This document shows, in pieces, positions 1-7,101 of a stretch of 7,396 bases of DNA (positions are counted from its first letter, which is position 1; each line of letters starts with the position of its first letter). The stretch spans positions 1 through 7,396 of the forward strand of contig JAHEML010000165.1 of NCBI GenBank assembly GCA_024643705.1, read 5' to 3'. The DNA comes from Caldilineaceae bacterium. GTDB lineage: Bacteria > Chloroflexota > Anaerolineae > Caldilineales > Caldilineaceae. A program made the position numbers and the translations under genes. The notes beneath the pieces are model-generated. The model did no database searches and was not told where the DNA came from. It saw nothing but the letters and a program-made list of their open reading frames with translations.

Positions 1-734
1 AGGGTGGCCTCCACCGAATCCACATTCTGGCGGGCAAAGCCATACATCACATCGATGTTGAAGTTGTTGTAGCCCGCGGCCCGGATATTTTCCACCGCCT
101 GCCGGTTCCATTCCAGGCTCGTCACCGTGCGCCCCACGGCTTCCAGCAGGCAAGGGCTGACAGTCTGTACACCCATAGAAATACGCCGGATGCCCATTTG
201 ATAGTAGGCGGCCAATTTGGCTGGGTCGATAGCAGCGATCTTCGGTGTGGTTTCGATGCTGACAACCACATCGGCAGGCAAATGAAAGTGGCGGTCCGCA
301 GCTTCCATCACCCGGCCGATCTGGCTGGCGTCGGGTAGGGATGGGGTGCCGCCGCCGATGTCGAAGCCGGTGAGGGTTTTGCCACGGCTGTCGATAGCCC
401 GATCCCACAGGGCGAACTCTCGTTCCAGCAGGTCGAAATAGTCATCTTTTTCGGCTGCATTCTGCTTGGGGTCGATCACCGCATATTCGCAAAAGCCACA
501 GCGCACCTCGCAAAAGGGGATGTGGACGTACAACCCCATCTGATCGATGCCTTCCCAGGGCTGGGGTGCAAAGGATTGGGCACGCTTGCGGGTGATGCGA
601 TAGGGGCGCATGGTAGTCACATGGCCGATGGGATAGGCTGTGTTGGCGATGGCGTGTTGTTCCATGCCCGCCGCGAACACTTCTGCGGGATCATGACGTT
701 TGCTGTCGGCGGGGGATGTGAGATTCCAATTCAT
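1..734 (-). CDS. HemN/HemW-family radical SAM protein, C-terminus beyond left edge
   Basis: This is the first ~244 residues of a radical SAM protein of the coproporphyrinogen III oxidase-like (HemN/HemW) family; the rest lies beyond the left edge. Seen: a 65-residue N-terminal extension, then YVHIPFC with the cluster cysteines C75-x3-C79-x2-C82, the SAM-binding GGGTP at 127-131, an SIETTP strand, GIRRISMGVQT, and NIDVMYG. HemN's fourth cysteine (CxC) is absent, as in HemW. Family knowledge: HemW-type members are heme chaperones, while true HemN oxidatively decarboxylates coproporphyrinogen III without oxygen. The extension is longer than in HemW, which starts almost at the cysteine motif, so HemW, a HutW/ChuW-like heme enzyme or another family member all remain possible. 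The ATG at 734 has AAGGAG at 741-746, six bases upstream. It has its own promoter and operator-like sites in the spacer to the right. Confidence 0.85.
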   Translation of the reverse strand, partial: MNWNLTSPADSKRHDPAEVFAAGMEQHAIANTAYPIGHVTTMRPYRITRKRAQSFAPQPWEGIDQMGLYVHIPFCEVRCGFCEYAVIDPKQNAAEKDDYFDLLEREFALWDRAIDSRGKTLTGFDIGGGTPSLPDASQIGRVMEAADRHFHLPADVVVSIETTPKIAAIDPAKLAAYYQMGIRRISMGVQTVSPCLLEAVGRTVTSLEWNRQAVENIRAAGYNNFNIDVMYGFARQNVDSVEAT

Positions 735-751
735 TGGTTGCTCCTTTTGTT

Positions 752-768
752 TGTGTTTAATGAACACT
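752..768. promoter_or_regulatory. operator-like interrupted palindrome, proximal copy
   Basis: Reading on the minus strand, AGTGT-N7-ACACA. It matches the distal copy at 823-839 in 12 of 17 positions and lies in the predicted leader of the radical SAM gene, just upstream of its ribosome binding site. Inferred to be a second operator for the same dimeric regulator; the regulator is unknown. Confidence 0.4.
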
Positions 769-787
769 AAGTTGACTACTAAAAAGG

Positions 788-809
788 GGACTGCCACAAG
801 AAACAGTCC
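788..809 (-). other. leader hairpin with U-tract (possible attenuator)
   Basis: GGACTG pairs with CAGTCC (6 bp, 10-base loop). On the minus strand the stem is followed by CC and five T (781-785). It starts about two bases after the predicted transcription start, so it is either an attenuator-like terminator or a stabilising 5' hairpin of the radical SAM transcript. It could alternatively be a second terminator for the Lgt-like gene upstream. The stem is short, so confidence is modest. Confidence 0.4.
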
Positions 810-817
810 TGGATAGG

Positions 818-846
818 ATATTAGTGTACAAACAACACTTTGTCAA
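818..846 (-). promoter_or_regulatory. sigma-70-type promoter for the radical SAM gene
   Basis: On the minus strand a perfect -35 TTGACA (846-841) is followed by a 17-base spacer and a -10 TAATAT (823-818). Transcription would start near 811, giving a leader of about 77 bases to the ATG at 734. The spacer is almost filled by the palindrome at 823-839, so a bound regulator would block polymerase directly. Confidence 0.75.
823..839. promoter_or_regulatory. operator-like palindrome inside the promoter spacer
   Basis: AGTGT-N7-ACACT with perfect 5-bp arms, sitting between the -35 and -10 boxes. A related copy lies 71 bp away, centre to centre, at 752-768. The position is typical of a repressor operator. 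The motif does not match the FNR/CRP, NrdR, Fur, Rex or LexA consensus sequences that I know. Confidence 0.5.
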
Positions 847-858
847 GAGGCAAAATTG

Positions 859-889
859 GAAGTCGAACTTTTTGTAAAAGCTCGACTTC
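859..889 (-). terminator. terminator-like hairpin of the Lgt-like gene
   Basis: The arms 859-872 and 876-889 form a 14-bp stem with one G-U pair (minus strand) and a 3-base loop. The stem begins with the last base of the TAG stop (889-891). On the minus strand it is followed by CCAATTTTGCC, a weak U-tract. It separates the Lgt-like gene from the radical SAM promoter immediately downstream. Confidence 0.65.
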
Positions 890-1623
890 TAACCGGCGTC
901 CGCGTTTTTCTCCACGGCTGGTCTGGCGAGCAGCAGCACCGAACCCAACGCAACCGCCAATGCAATCAGTTGCGAGACACGAATGTCCCCAATCGTCGCT
1001 GCATCGGCCAGAAAACCGTCGGCCAGCAGACGAATGAGCGCGTAGCCCAACAGCGACCAACTGACCACCCGGCCCGGCTGTTTGAAATCCCCCCGCCAGA
1101 AAATCAGCCCAGCCAACCCCAACATGGCAGCCATGCGGTAGAGGGCGACCGGGTGTCGGGTCACGCCGAAGACGGAGAGCGCCCAGGGCAGATCGCTGGG
1201 TGTGCCGATGGTGGTGCTGGTCAGGAATGCGCCGACTTCCAGCACGCCCCCGGCCACTAGCAGGGCCACTGCCAAGGCCGCGCCCACCCGCGCTGGCTCC
1301 AGTCGTTTCCAGATCAAGTAAGCGTACCCTGCAACAACTGCGGCCACAGCACCGGGCCAAAAGGCAAACGCGCCCGGACGAGGGCTGAAGATCAGCGTCC
1401 ATTCCATGCTGTAGATAGCCCAAAACTGGACGACGTGCCAGAGTCTGGCTACAATGAAGCCCGCACCCAAGGCAAGCAGACCAAAATTCCAAAGATGGTC
1501 TGGGTCCAGGTCGGCTTCTCGGCCTGTACGTGCCAGAGCGCCCAGGCCCAGCCAAATGGCGAGCAGCGCGGTAAATGGGGCGGTGGGTAACGACAGCGGG
1601 CCAATGGGAATGACGGGGAACAT
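889..1623 (-). CDS. Lgt-fold membrane protein (prolipoprotein diacylglyceryl transferase-like), catalytic residues altered
   Basis: A 244-residue, strongly hydrophobic protein with about seven membrane segments, somewhat shorter than usual Lgt (about 260-290). Family hallmarks: N-terminal IPIGPLSL, IGTPSDLPWAL at 139-149, RHPVALY at 156-162, and Y194-x3-R198-x3-D202, which matches E. coli Y235/R239/E243. True Lgt transfers diacylglycerol from phosphatidylglycerol to the lipobox cysteine of prelipoproteins in the plasma membrane. By-eye alignment shows that several residues needed in E. coli Lgt are changed: H103 to W89, R143 to E129, N146 to A132, E151 to T137, and no tyrosine at the Y26 position; G154 is kept (G140). 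It may therefore be a paralogue with another substrate or no transferase activity. The ATG at 1623 has AGGAG (1630-1634) six bases upstream. The frame stays open further upstream, but that part is antisense to the decarboxylase gene. Confidence 0.8.
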   Translation of the reverse strand: MFPVIPIGPLSLPTAPFTALLAIWLGLGALARTGREADLDPDHLWNFGLLALGAGFIVARLWHVVQFWAIYSMEWTLIFSPRPGAFAFWPGAVAAVVAGYAYLIWKRLEPARVGAALAVALLVAGGVLEVGAFLTSTTIGTPSDLPWALSVFGVTRHPVALYRMAAMLGLAGLIFWRGDFKQPGRVVSWSLLGYALIRLLADGFLADAATIGDIRVSQLIALAVALGSVLLLARPAVEKNADAG

Positions 1624-1773
1624 GGGGTTCTCCTGGTTGGCTATTTGGACGATAGAATTAGGACGACAGACAACGCAACATTCTCGACGACGCAATTGTG
1701 GTCGGTGGTCGGACGTCAGTGATCGGACGTCAGTGGTCAGTCCTCTCCACATCATAGACGAAAGGTGTATTCC
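1624..1773. other. divergent spacer between the Lgt-like and decarboxylase genes
   Basis: A 150-base spacer that must drive both flanking genes. I could not find a convincing -35/-10 pair on either strand; TAGAAT at 1653-1658 is a possible -10 for the plus strand without a matching -35. It holds GGACGACAGAC (1661-1671), also found inside rsmA, and the 14-bp tandem repeats at 1709-1736. Confidence 0.5.
1709..1736. repeat. two tandem 14-bp repeats
   Basis: TCGGACGTCAGTGA at 1709-1722 is followed directly by TCGGACGTCAGTGG at 1723-1736, with partial flanking copies (GTCGGTGG before, TCAGTCC after). Each unit contains the palindrome GACGTC. The block ends 37 bases before the decarboxylase ATG. 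It may be a member of a dispersed repeat family or a double regulator site. Confidence 0.8.
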
Positions 1774-2712
1774 ATGCGAGTTCTGGTCACCGGTGGGGCT
1801 GGTTTTCTGGGCAGTCATCTGTGCGACAGGTTGTTGGCGGAGGGCCACACAGTTGTGGCAATGGACAACCTGGTCACGGGCAATACAGATAATATCGCCC
1901 ACCTTTTGGGCAACCCCCGCTTCAGCTTTGTCAAGCACGACGTCACAAATTACATCTACCTGTCTGGGGAATTGGACGCGATTCTTCACTTTGCCAGCCC
2001 AGCCAGCCCAGTGGATTATTTGGAGCTTCCCATCCAGACACTGAAAGTGGGCAGCCTGGGAACCCATAACGCGCTGGGGTTGGCACTGGCAAAGAATGCC
2101 CGCCTGCTTCTCGCCAGCACCAGCGAAGTCTACGGCGATCCGCTGGTGCACCCCCAGACAGAAGAGTATTGGGGCAATGTGAACCCCATCGGGCCACGGG
2201 GCGTCTACGACGAGGCCAAGCGTTTTGGCGAGGCGATCACAATGGCCTATCAGCGTTATCATGGCGTAGAGACGCGCATCGTGCGCATCTTCAATACCTA
2301 TGGCCCACGCATGCGCTTGAACGACGGACGGGTGGTTCCCAATTTTATCAAACAGGCACTCAATGGCGAACCATTGACTGTGTATGGCGAAGGCAACCAG
2401 ACCCGCTCCTTCTGCTATGTGAGCGATCTGGTGGATGGCATCTACCGGCTTTTGCTCAGCGACGAGCCACTGCCCACGAATATCGGCAACCCGTCCGAGA
2501 TGACGATCCTGCAATTTGCCCAACGCATCAACGCCATCACCGGCAACCCTGGTGGTATCGTACACAATCCTCTGCCCAAAGACGATCCCCAGCAGCGCCA
2601 GCCCGACATTACAAAGGCACGTCGGGTACTGGGCTGGGAACCGAAAGTCGCGCTGGACGCTGGGCTGGAAGAGACAATCGCCTATTTTTCCGCACGACAG
2701 GGCAAAGCGTAA
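1774..2712 (+). CDS. uxs: UDP-glucuronate decarboxylase (UDP-xylose synthase), extended SDR family
   Basis: A 312-residue cytoplasmic extended short-chain dehydrogenase/reductase. Seen: Rossmann motif TGGAGFLG at 6-13, D31-N32 for the NAD ribose, the catalytic set T116/S117/E119 with Y145-x3-K149, and the stretch STSEVYGDPLVHPQTEEYWG (115-134), continuing NVNPIGPRG and YDEAKR, which distinguishes UXS from GalE and dTDP-glucose dehydratase. FNTYGPRM (173-180) and NDGRVVPNFI (183-192) also fit. The family decarboxylates UDP-glucuronate to UDP-xylose by transient NAD oxidation of C4, supplying surface polysaccharide synthesis. Length is normal. The ATG at 1774 is preferred over the GTG at 1765 because AAAGGTG (1761-1767) sits six bases before it. 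No other sugar gene is nearby and no clear terminator precedes lepA. Confidence 0.88.
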   Translation: MRVLVTGGAGFLGSHLCDRLLAEGHTVVAMDNLVTGNTDNIAHLLGNPRFSFVKHDVTNYIYLSGELDAILHFASPASPVDYLELPIQTLKVGSLGTHNALGLALAKNARLLLASTSEVYGDPLVHPQTEEYWGNVNPIGPRGVYDEAKRFGEAITMAYQRYHGVETRIVRIFNTYGPRMRLNDGRVVPNFIKQALNGEPLTVYGEGNQTRSFCYVSDLVDGIYRLLLSDEPLPTNIGNPSEMTILQFAQRINAITGNPGGIVHNPLPKDDPQQRQPDITKARRVLGWEPKVALDAGLEETIAYFSARQGKA

Positions 2713-2733
2713 GTGGTTGCGGTCATTATGAGG

Positions 2734-2739
2734 TATAAT
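2734..2739 (+). promoter_or_regulatory. -10 box of a likely lepA promoter
   Basis: A perfect TATAAT in the 77-base uxs-lepA spacer. No good -35 stands at 16-18 bases; TTGCGG at 2717-2722 is too close (11 bases). Transcription would start near 2746. Supports a separate promoter for the lepA-rsmA pair. Confidence 0.45.
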
Positions 2740-2766
2740 TGAGTTTTACAGAATCGTGTCTGACCC

Positions 2767-2789
2767 ATGTACTATTTCGGCGGTGAACT

Positions 2790-2793
<4 letters not shown>
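2767..2793 (+). other. eight-codon upstream reading frame overlapping the lepA start
   Basis: ATG at 2767 opens MYYFGGELstop, and its TGA (2791-2793) overlaps the lepA TTG start (2790-2792). It has no clear ribosome binding site of its own. It might feed terminating ribosomes to the weak TTG start, or be chance. Confidence 0.3.
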
Positions 2794-4581
<1,788 letters not shown>

Positions 4582-4589
<8 letters not shown>

Positions 4590-5496
4590 CTCCCCCTCCG
4601 TCTTCGATCTCATCCGTCGCTACGATCTGGACCCCAAGAAATCTCTGGGCCAGAACTTTCTAGTGGACGAATCCCATCTGGCCCGCATTGCCGCTGCCGC
4701 AGACCTAACCCCCGCTGACATTGTTTTGGAGATCGGCCCCGGCTTGGGTGTGCTCACCCGCCACCTAGCCGCGCAGGCGGGCCGGGTTGTCGCTGTGGAG
4801 CTGGACGACCGGCTCATCCCCATTCTGCAGGAACTCTTCGCCGATCAGCCCCATGTCTCTTTTGTCCACGCCGACATCCTGAAAGTCGATCCCGCCGGAT
4901 TGATTTCGGACGACAGACGACAGACAGCAGACGGCGAATCTGTCGCGCCTCGCAACTCGCCCCTCGCAACTCCCTACAAGGTCGTCGCCAACCTGCCTTA
5001 TTACATCACCAGCGCTGTTTTGCGTCACCTGTTGGAATGCGCCCAGCCGCCGACCCGCGCCGTGGTAATGGTGCAGCGGGAAGTTGCCCAGCGCATCGTC
5101 GCCGGGCCGGGTGATATGTCCTTGTTGGCTGTGGGGGTGCAATTTTACGCCGAAGCCAACATTGTGCAGAAGGTGCCCGCTGGCGCGTTTCACCCCCGCC
5201 CGAAGGTAGACAGTGCGGTTCTGCGCCTGGACGTGCGCCCCCAGCCCGCGGTGACGGATGTGGAGCCGGACTGGTATTTCGAGGTGGTGCGGGCAGGCTT
5301 TGGGCAGAAGCGCAAGCAGTTGCGCAACAGCGTGTCTGCTGGTTTGGGGCTGAACAAAGAGGCAACAGAAGCGGGTCTGGCAGAGGCGGGAATCGATCCC
5401 CGCCGCCGGGCCGAAACCCTGACCCTGCAAGAATGGGGTGCGCTGGCAAAGGCGCTGGGGAAGGGGAATTCAGAGATTGAGGGATTAAGAGATTGA
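4582..5496 (+). CDS. rsmA: 16S rRNA adenine(1518/1519) dimethyltransferase RsmA/KsgA with an in-frame insert
   Basis: A 304-residue SAM-dependent methyltransferase that dimethylates the two adjacent adenosines in 16S helix 45 late in 30S assembly. Seen: PKKSLGQNFLVD (18-29), SAM motif EIGPGLG (50-56), AVELD (71-75), HADILKVD (96-103), catalytic NLPYY (137-141), MVQREVAQR (163-171), FHPRPKVDSAVLRL (203-216) and the GFGQKRKQLRNS motif (239-250). Residues 108-131 are an extra hydrophilic segment compared with the short loop in other RsmA proteins, encoded by repeat-like DNA at 4903-4974. The last ~8 residues (SEIEGLRD) are also encoded by tandem repeats. The start ATG overlaps the lepA stop; GGAGG (4577-4581) directly abuts it, which suggests reinitiation by ribosomes finishing lepA rather than ordinary spacing. 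An in-frame TTG at 4528 would add 18 unlikely residues. Confidence 0.93.
4903..4974 (+). repeat. repeat-derived insert inside rsmA
   Basis: 72 bases (24 codons) encoding residues 108-131 of RsmA. It contains the tandem heptamer ACGACAG (4910-4916, 4917-4923) followed by variants, and CCTCGCAACTC twice (4948-4958, 4962-4972; 14-base period). The core GGACGACAGAC (4908-4918) also occurs at 1661-1671 in the spacer before uxs, with similar flanking bases. The length is divisible by three, so the frame is kept. Confidence 0.6.
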
Positions 5497-5503
5497 GAGA
5501 CTA
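5472..5503. repeat. two tandem 16-bp repeats at the end of rsmA
   Basis: AGAGATTGAGGGATTA (5472-5487) and AGAGATTGAGAGACTA (5488-5503) match in 14 of 16 positions. They encode the RsmA tail, and its TGA stop (5494-5496) lies in the second unit. Confidence 0.75.
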
Positions 5504-5523
5504 CCTCGCCATCTCTCAATCTC
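5489..5523. terminator. perfect 12-bp inverted repeat between convergent genes
   Basis: GAGATTGAGAGA (5489-5500) and TCTCTCAATCTC (5512-5523) form a 12-bp stem with an 11-base loop, overlapping the rsmA stop and lying 12 bases beyond the JAMM gene stop. Position fits a bidirectional terminator, but neither strand has a clear U-tract. Confidence 0.45.
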
Positions 5524-5552
5524 CCGATTTCCACTCACCCGATTTCCACTCT
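5523..5552. repeat. two tandem 15-bp repeats at the end of the JAMM gene
   Basis: CCCGATTTCCACTCA (5523-5537) and CCCGATTTCCACTCT (5538-5552) differ only at the last base. The second encodes the last residues (VEIG) of the JAMM protein on the minus strand, and the stop codon (5535-5537) falls in the first. Confidence 0.8.
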
Positions 5553-6137
5553 GTACTCCGAAATTTCCACAAAGCGTAGTTCGTCGATACCCCCCGCTTC
5601 GTCCTCGGTGAAAACCACATAAAAAGGCAGAGAAACATCTGCTGCCAGCGCGTGCAATGGGCGCGGGGTGGAGCGGTCTGCGGCCTGATAGTAGCCGAAG
5701 AGGCCCGCCCGCACTTCTCGAAAAGGCAACGCCCCACGCAACATGTCGCCATCTACATCCGGATAGCTGGCCACCATGCGGAAGGCGCGCAGGATGGGCG
5801 CGTCGTCGTACTCCATAGAGCAGATGAGGTAGAAGGTGTCGGGGTAATGGGCGTTCCAAGCGTCAGTGGCCGAGGGCCAGGCCACCGAAACCGGATGGGA
5901 ATGGTAGATGCCCATCATTTCATCGCCTTCTTCTTCAAAAGCAAATTGCTTCATCAGGGTTTGCGGGTCCACATCATAATTTTCGATGCGTTCGGTGGCG
6001 ATATTTTTGGCGCGAAAGAGTTCAAAAGCTTCGGTTCCCCGTCCGCGCAGAATGCCACAAATCTCTTCGGGCTTGCCTGCGCGCGCGTGGGCGATAATCT
6101 CTTTGTAGATGGCCTGGGGGAGCAGGATGGCTGTCAC
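5535..6137 (-). CDS. JAMM/MPN-domain zinc metalloprotease (Mec/Mov34-like)
   Basis: A 200-residue soluble protein with a complete JAMM site: E25 in PEEICGIL, then H79-S-H81-P, seven residues, S89, two residues, D92 (HxHx7SxxD). These bind the catalytic zinc and water in JAMM isopeptidases. Bacterial members such as Mec remove cysteine or peptides from the C-terminus of ThiS/MoaD-like sulfur carrier proteins; others act on ubiquitin-like conjugates. No ubiquitin-like, E1-like (ThiF/MoeB) or cysteine synthase gene is in the window, so the substrate cannot be assigned. It is longer than typical stand-alone Mec (about 130-150), with roughly 60 extra residues after RAFRM (118-121) that I do not recognise. 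The GTG start at 6137 is preferred: AAAGGAAG (6151-6144) lies six bases upstream. It is convergent with rsmA and divergent from the heme-protein gene. Confidence 0.88.
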   Translation of the reverse strand: MTAILLPQAIYKEIIAHARAGKPEEICGILRGRGTEAFELFRAKNIATERIENYDVDPQTLMKQFAFEEEGDEMMGIYHSHPVSVAWPSATDAWNAHYPDTFYLICSMEYDDAPILRAFRMVASYPDVDGDMLRGALPFREVRAGLFGYYQAADRSTPRPLHALAADVSLPFYVVFTEDEAGGIDELRFVEISEYRVEIG

Positions 6138-6303
6138 AACTGGCTTCCTTTATTTTGAGTGATGGTTTAACGTGTGCAGCTTCGTATCCTATCACGGGTT
6201 GGTGGTTTGGGGAAGAGAAAATCGACGGTGTGGAGATTGCAACAATCCTTAACATAAAATTCATTATTTTTCACTTAAGATTAATATGAGAGGGCTTCGC
6301 ATC

Positions 6304-6312
6304 TGTTAGAAT
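6304..6312 (+). promoter_or_regulatory. extended -10 promoter for the heme-binding protein gene
   Basis: TGTTAGAAT gives an extended -10 (TGn plus TAGAAT). No good -35 is present at 17 bases, which extended -10 promoters can tolerate. Transcription would start near 6319 and give a leader of about 135 bases. Confidence 0.4.
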
Positions 6313-6328
6313 AGTAGGTAGTTGTTGC

Positions 6329-6400
6329 GAGAGTCCTGGCGCGAACCACGGTGGGACGGCTGGTTGCCTCTCACGAAGCAGAATACGCGCCTATTCTGCT
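6329..6400 (+). other. structured 5' leader of the heme-binding protein gene
   Basis: Two helices can be drawn. The first is a bulged stem: GAGAG 6329-6333 with CTCTC 6368-6372, continued by 6341-6348 with 6361-6367 around a single bulged G, and a 12-base loop CGGTGGGACGGC. The second is a perfect 9-bp hairpin: AGCAGAATA 6377-6385 with TATTCTGCT 6392-6400 and a CGCGCC loop. No U-tract follows, so it is not a terminator. It matches no riboswitch class I can name. Confidence 0.4.
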
Positions 6401-6454
6401 ATCGTTGTCTGTCATCGTTGAACGGGCGACCACCTAACCAAGAAAGAGAATTGT

Positions 6455-6904
6455 ATGTCAAAGCTGTTTTCAAAGCGTTGGACGCGGATTGTCGTTGGCC
6501 TATTGGTTGTTGTGCTGTTGGTGATTGGGATCATATCCCAGGTGATTGTGGAAAAAAAACCCCCTGTTCTGGCCGAACCCGTGTGGGATTCGCCAGAAAC
6601 CGCGGCGTTGGTGCAACGGGCCTGTGCCGATTGCCATAGCAATACCACTGCCTGGCCTTGGTACACCTACATTCCGCCTACATCTTTGCTGGTAGCCCAT
6701 GACGTGCAGGAGGGCCGCCAGAAATTGAACTTTTCCGAGTGGGTTCCAGGGCGTAAGCAGGACACTCGGGAAGTGGGTGATGTGATCCGCAAAGGTGAAA
6801 TGCCGCCAGCAATCTATACACTCATGCATCCGACGGCCAAGCTGACCCCAGAGGAGCAGACCCAATTGATCGACGGGCTGCAAAAATCTCTACAACGGCC
6901 ATAA
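6455..6904 (+). CDS. membrane-anchored heme-binding domain protein (Haem_bd, CxxCH)
   Basis: A 149-residue protein. Residues 1-10 are basic, 11-32 form one hydrophobic anchor, and the rest is predicted to lie outside the membrane. C57-A-D-C60-H61 is a c-type heme attachment motif, followed by SNTTAWPWYTYIPPTSLLVAHDV, the typical Haem_bd (DUF-like small cytochrome) pattern of CxDCHSNxTxWPWY. GEMPP (114-118) supplies a methionine that could be the second heme ligand, and H125 is another candidate. Likely a small c-type cytochrome at the outer face of the plasma membrane, perhaps in electron transfer or heme sensing; the family function is poorly known. The ATG at 6455 has only a weak AAAGAGA upstream. 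It appears monocistronic, with a long structured leader and a strong terminator after the gene. Confidence 0.87.
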   Translation: MSKLFSKRWTRIVVGLLVVVLLVIGIISQVIVEKKPPVLAEPVWDSPETAALVQRACADCHSNTTAWPWYTYIPPTSLLVAHDVQEGRQKLNFSEWVPGRKQDTREVGDVIRKGEMPPAIYTLMHPTAKLTPEEQTQLIDGLQKSLQRP

Positions 6905-6943
6905 ATTTCGAACAGTCTCCATCTAATGCAATACCCGCGACTG

Positions 6944-6996
6944 GGGTGTTTCGTTTGTTTGCCACATAAACAAACGAAACACCCTTTCCTCTTTTT
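6944..6996 (+). terminator. strong intrinsic terminator after the heme-binding protein gene
   Basis: Perfect 17-bp stem (6944-6960 with 6968-6984) around the loop GCCACAT, followed by TTTCCTCTTTTT (6985-6996). It starts 40 bases after the TAA stop. Confidence 0.92.
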
Positions 6997-7013
6997 GGGC
7001 ATGTTCTCTTTCG

Positions 7014-7042
7014 TTGACTGCCACCCAGCCCCGTGCTACAAT
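7014..7042 (+). promoter_or_regulatory. sigma-70-type promoter for the last gene
   Basis: TTGACT (7014-7019), exactly 17 bases, TACAAT (7037-7042); 5 of 6 matches at each box. Transcription would start near 7049, leaving a leader of about 76 bases that contains the 16-bp repeats. Confidence 0.8.
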
Positions 7043-7053
7043 CCGTTCACCTT

Positions 7054-7101
7054 CCCAATAGCAGACAATCCCAATCACAGACAATCCCAATCACAGACAA
7101 T
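7054..7101 (+). repeat. three tandem 16-bp repeats in the leader of the last gene
   Basis: Units at 7054-7069, 7070-7085 and 7086-7101 read CCCAATCACAGACAAT; the first has AG in place of CA at positions 7-8. They fill the space between the promoter and the ribosome binding site, so they are transcribed but not translated. Confidence 0.88.

Larger units (their letters stand above)
6138..6454. other. 317-base divergent spacer with an AT-rich core
   Basis: Contains the JAMM ribosome binding site (6144-6151), an AT-rich stretch at 6249-6290 that probably holds promoters for both directions, the extended -10 at 6304-6312, and the structured leader 6313-6454. I found no clear -35/-10 pair for the JAMM gene and no further gene. 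Confidence 0.5.

Noticed and set aside
821..1555. 244-codon minus-strand frame overlapping the Lgt-like gene
   Set aside because: Arg/Gly/Cys-rich out-of-frame translation of the same DNA; the other frame has clear Lgt motifs.
1624..2565. Open frame extending the Lgt-like gene upstream to 2565
   Set aside because: The extension is antisense to uxs and lacks homology; the ATG at 1623 has a good ribosome binding site and begins with the typical Lgt N-terminus.
1774..2712. GalE or dTDP-glucose 4,6-dehydratase assignment
   Set aside because: The DPLVHPQTEEYWGNVNP motif and the PRM..NDGRVVPNFI segment are specific to the UDP-glucuronate decarboxylase group.
2717..2739. Full lepA promoter using TTGCGG as the -35
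   Set aside because: The spacer to TATAAT is 11 bases, too short for a normal sigma-70 promoter; only the -10 is retained.
6329..6372. c-di-GMP-I or ZTP riboswitch, suggested by GCGAACC and GGGACG words
   Set aside because: The conserved core sequences and the helix arrangement of those classes are not present.
6322..6639. 105-codon plus-strand frame across the leader and the heme-protein start
   Set aside because: Out of frame with the CxxCH protein, Arg/Cys-rich, no ribosome binding site; it is a shadow.
7054..7101. CRISPR array
   Set aside because: Units are 16 bp and directly abutting, with no spacers and no cas genes.
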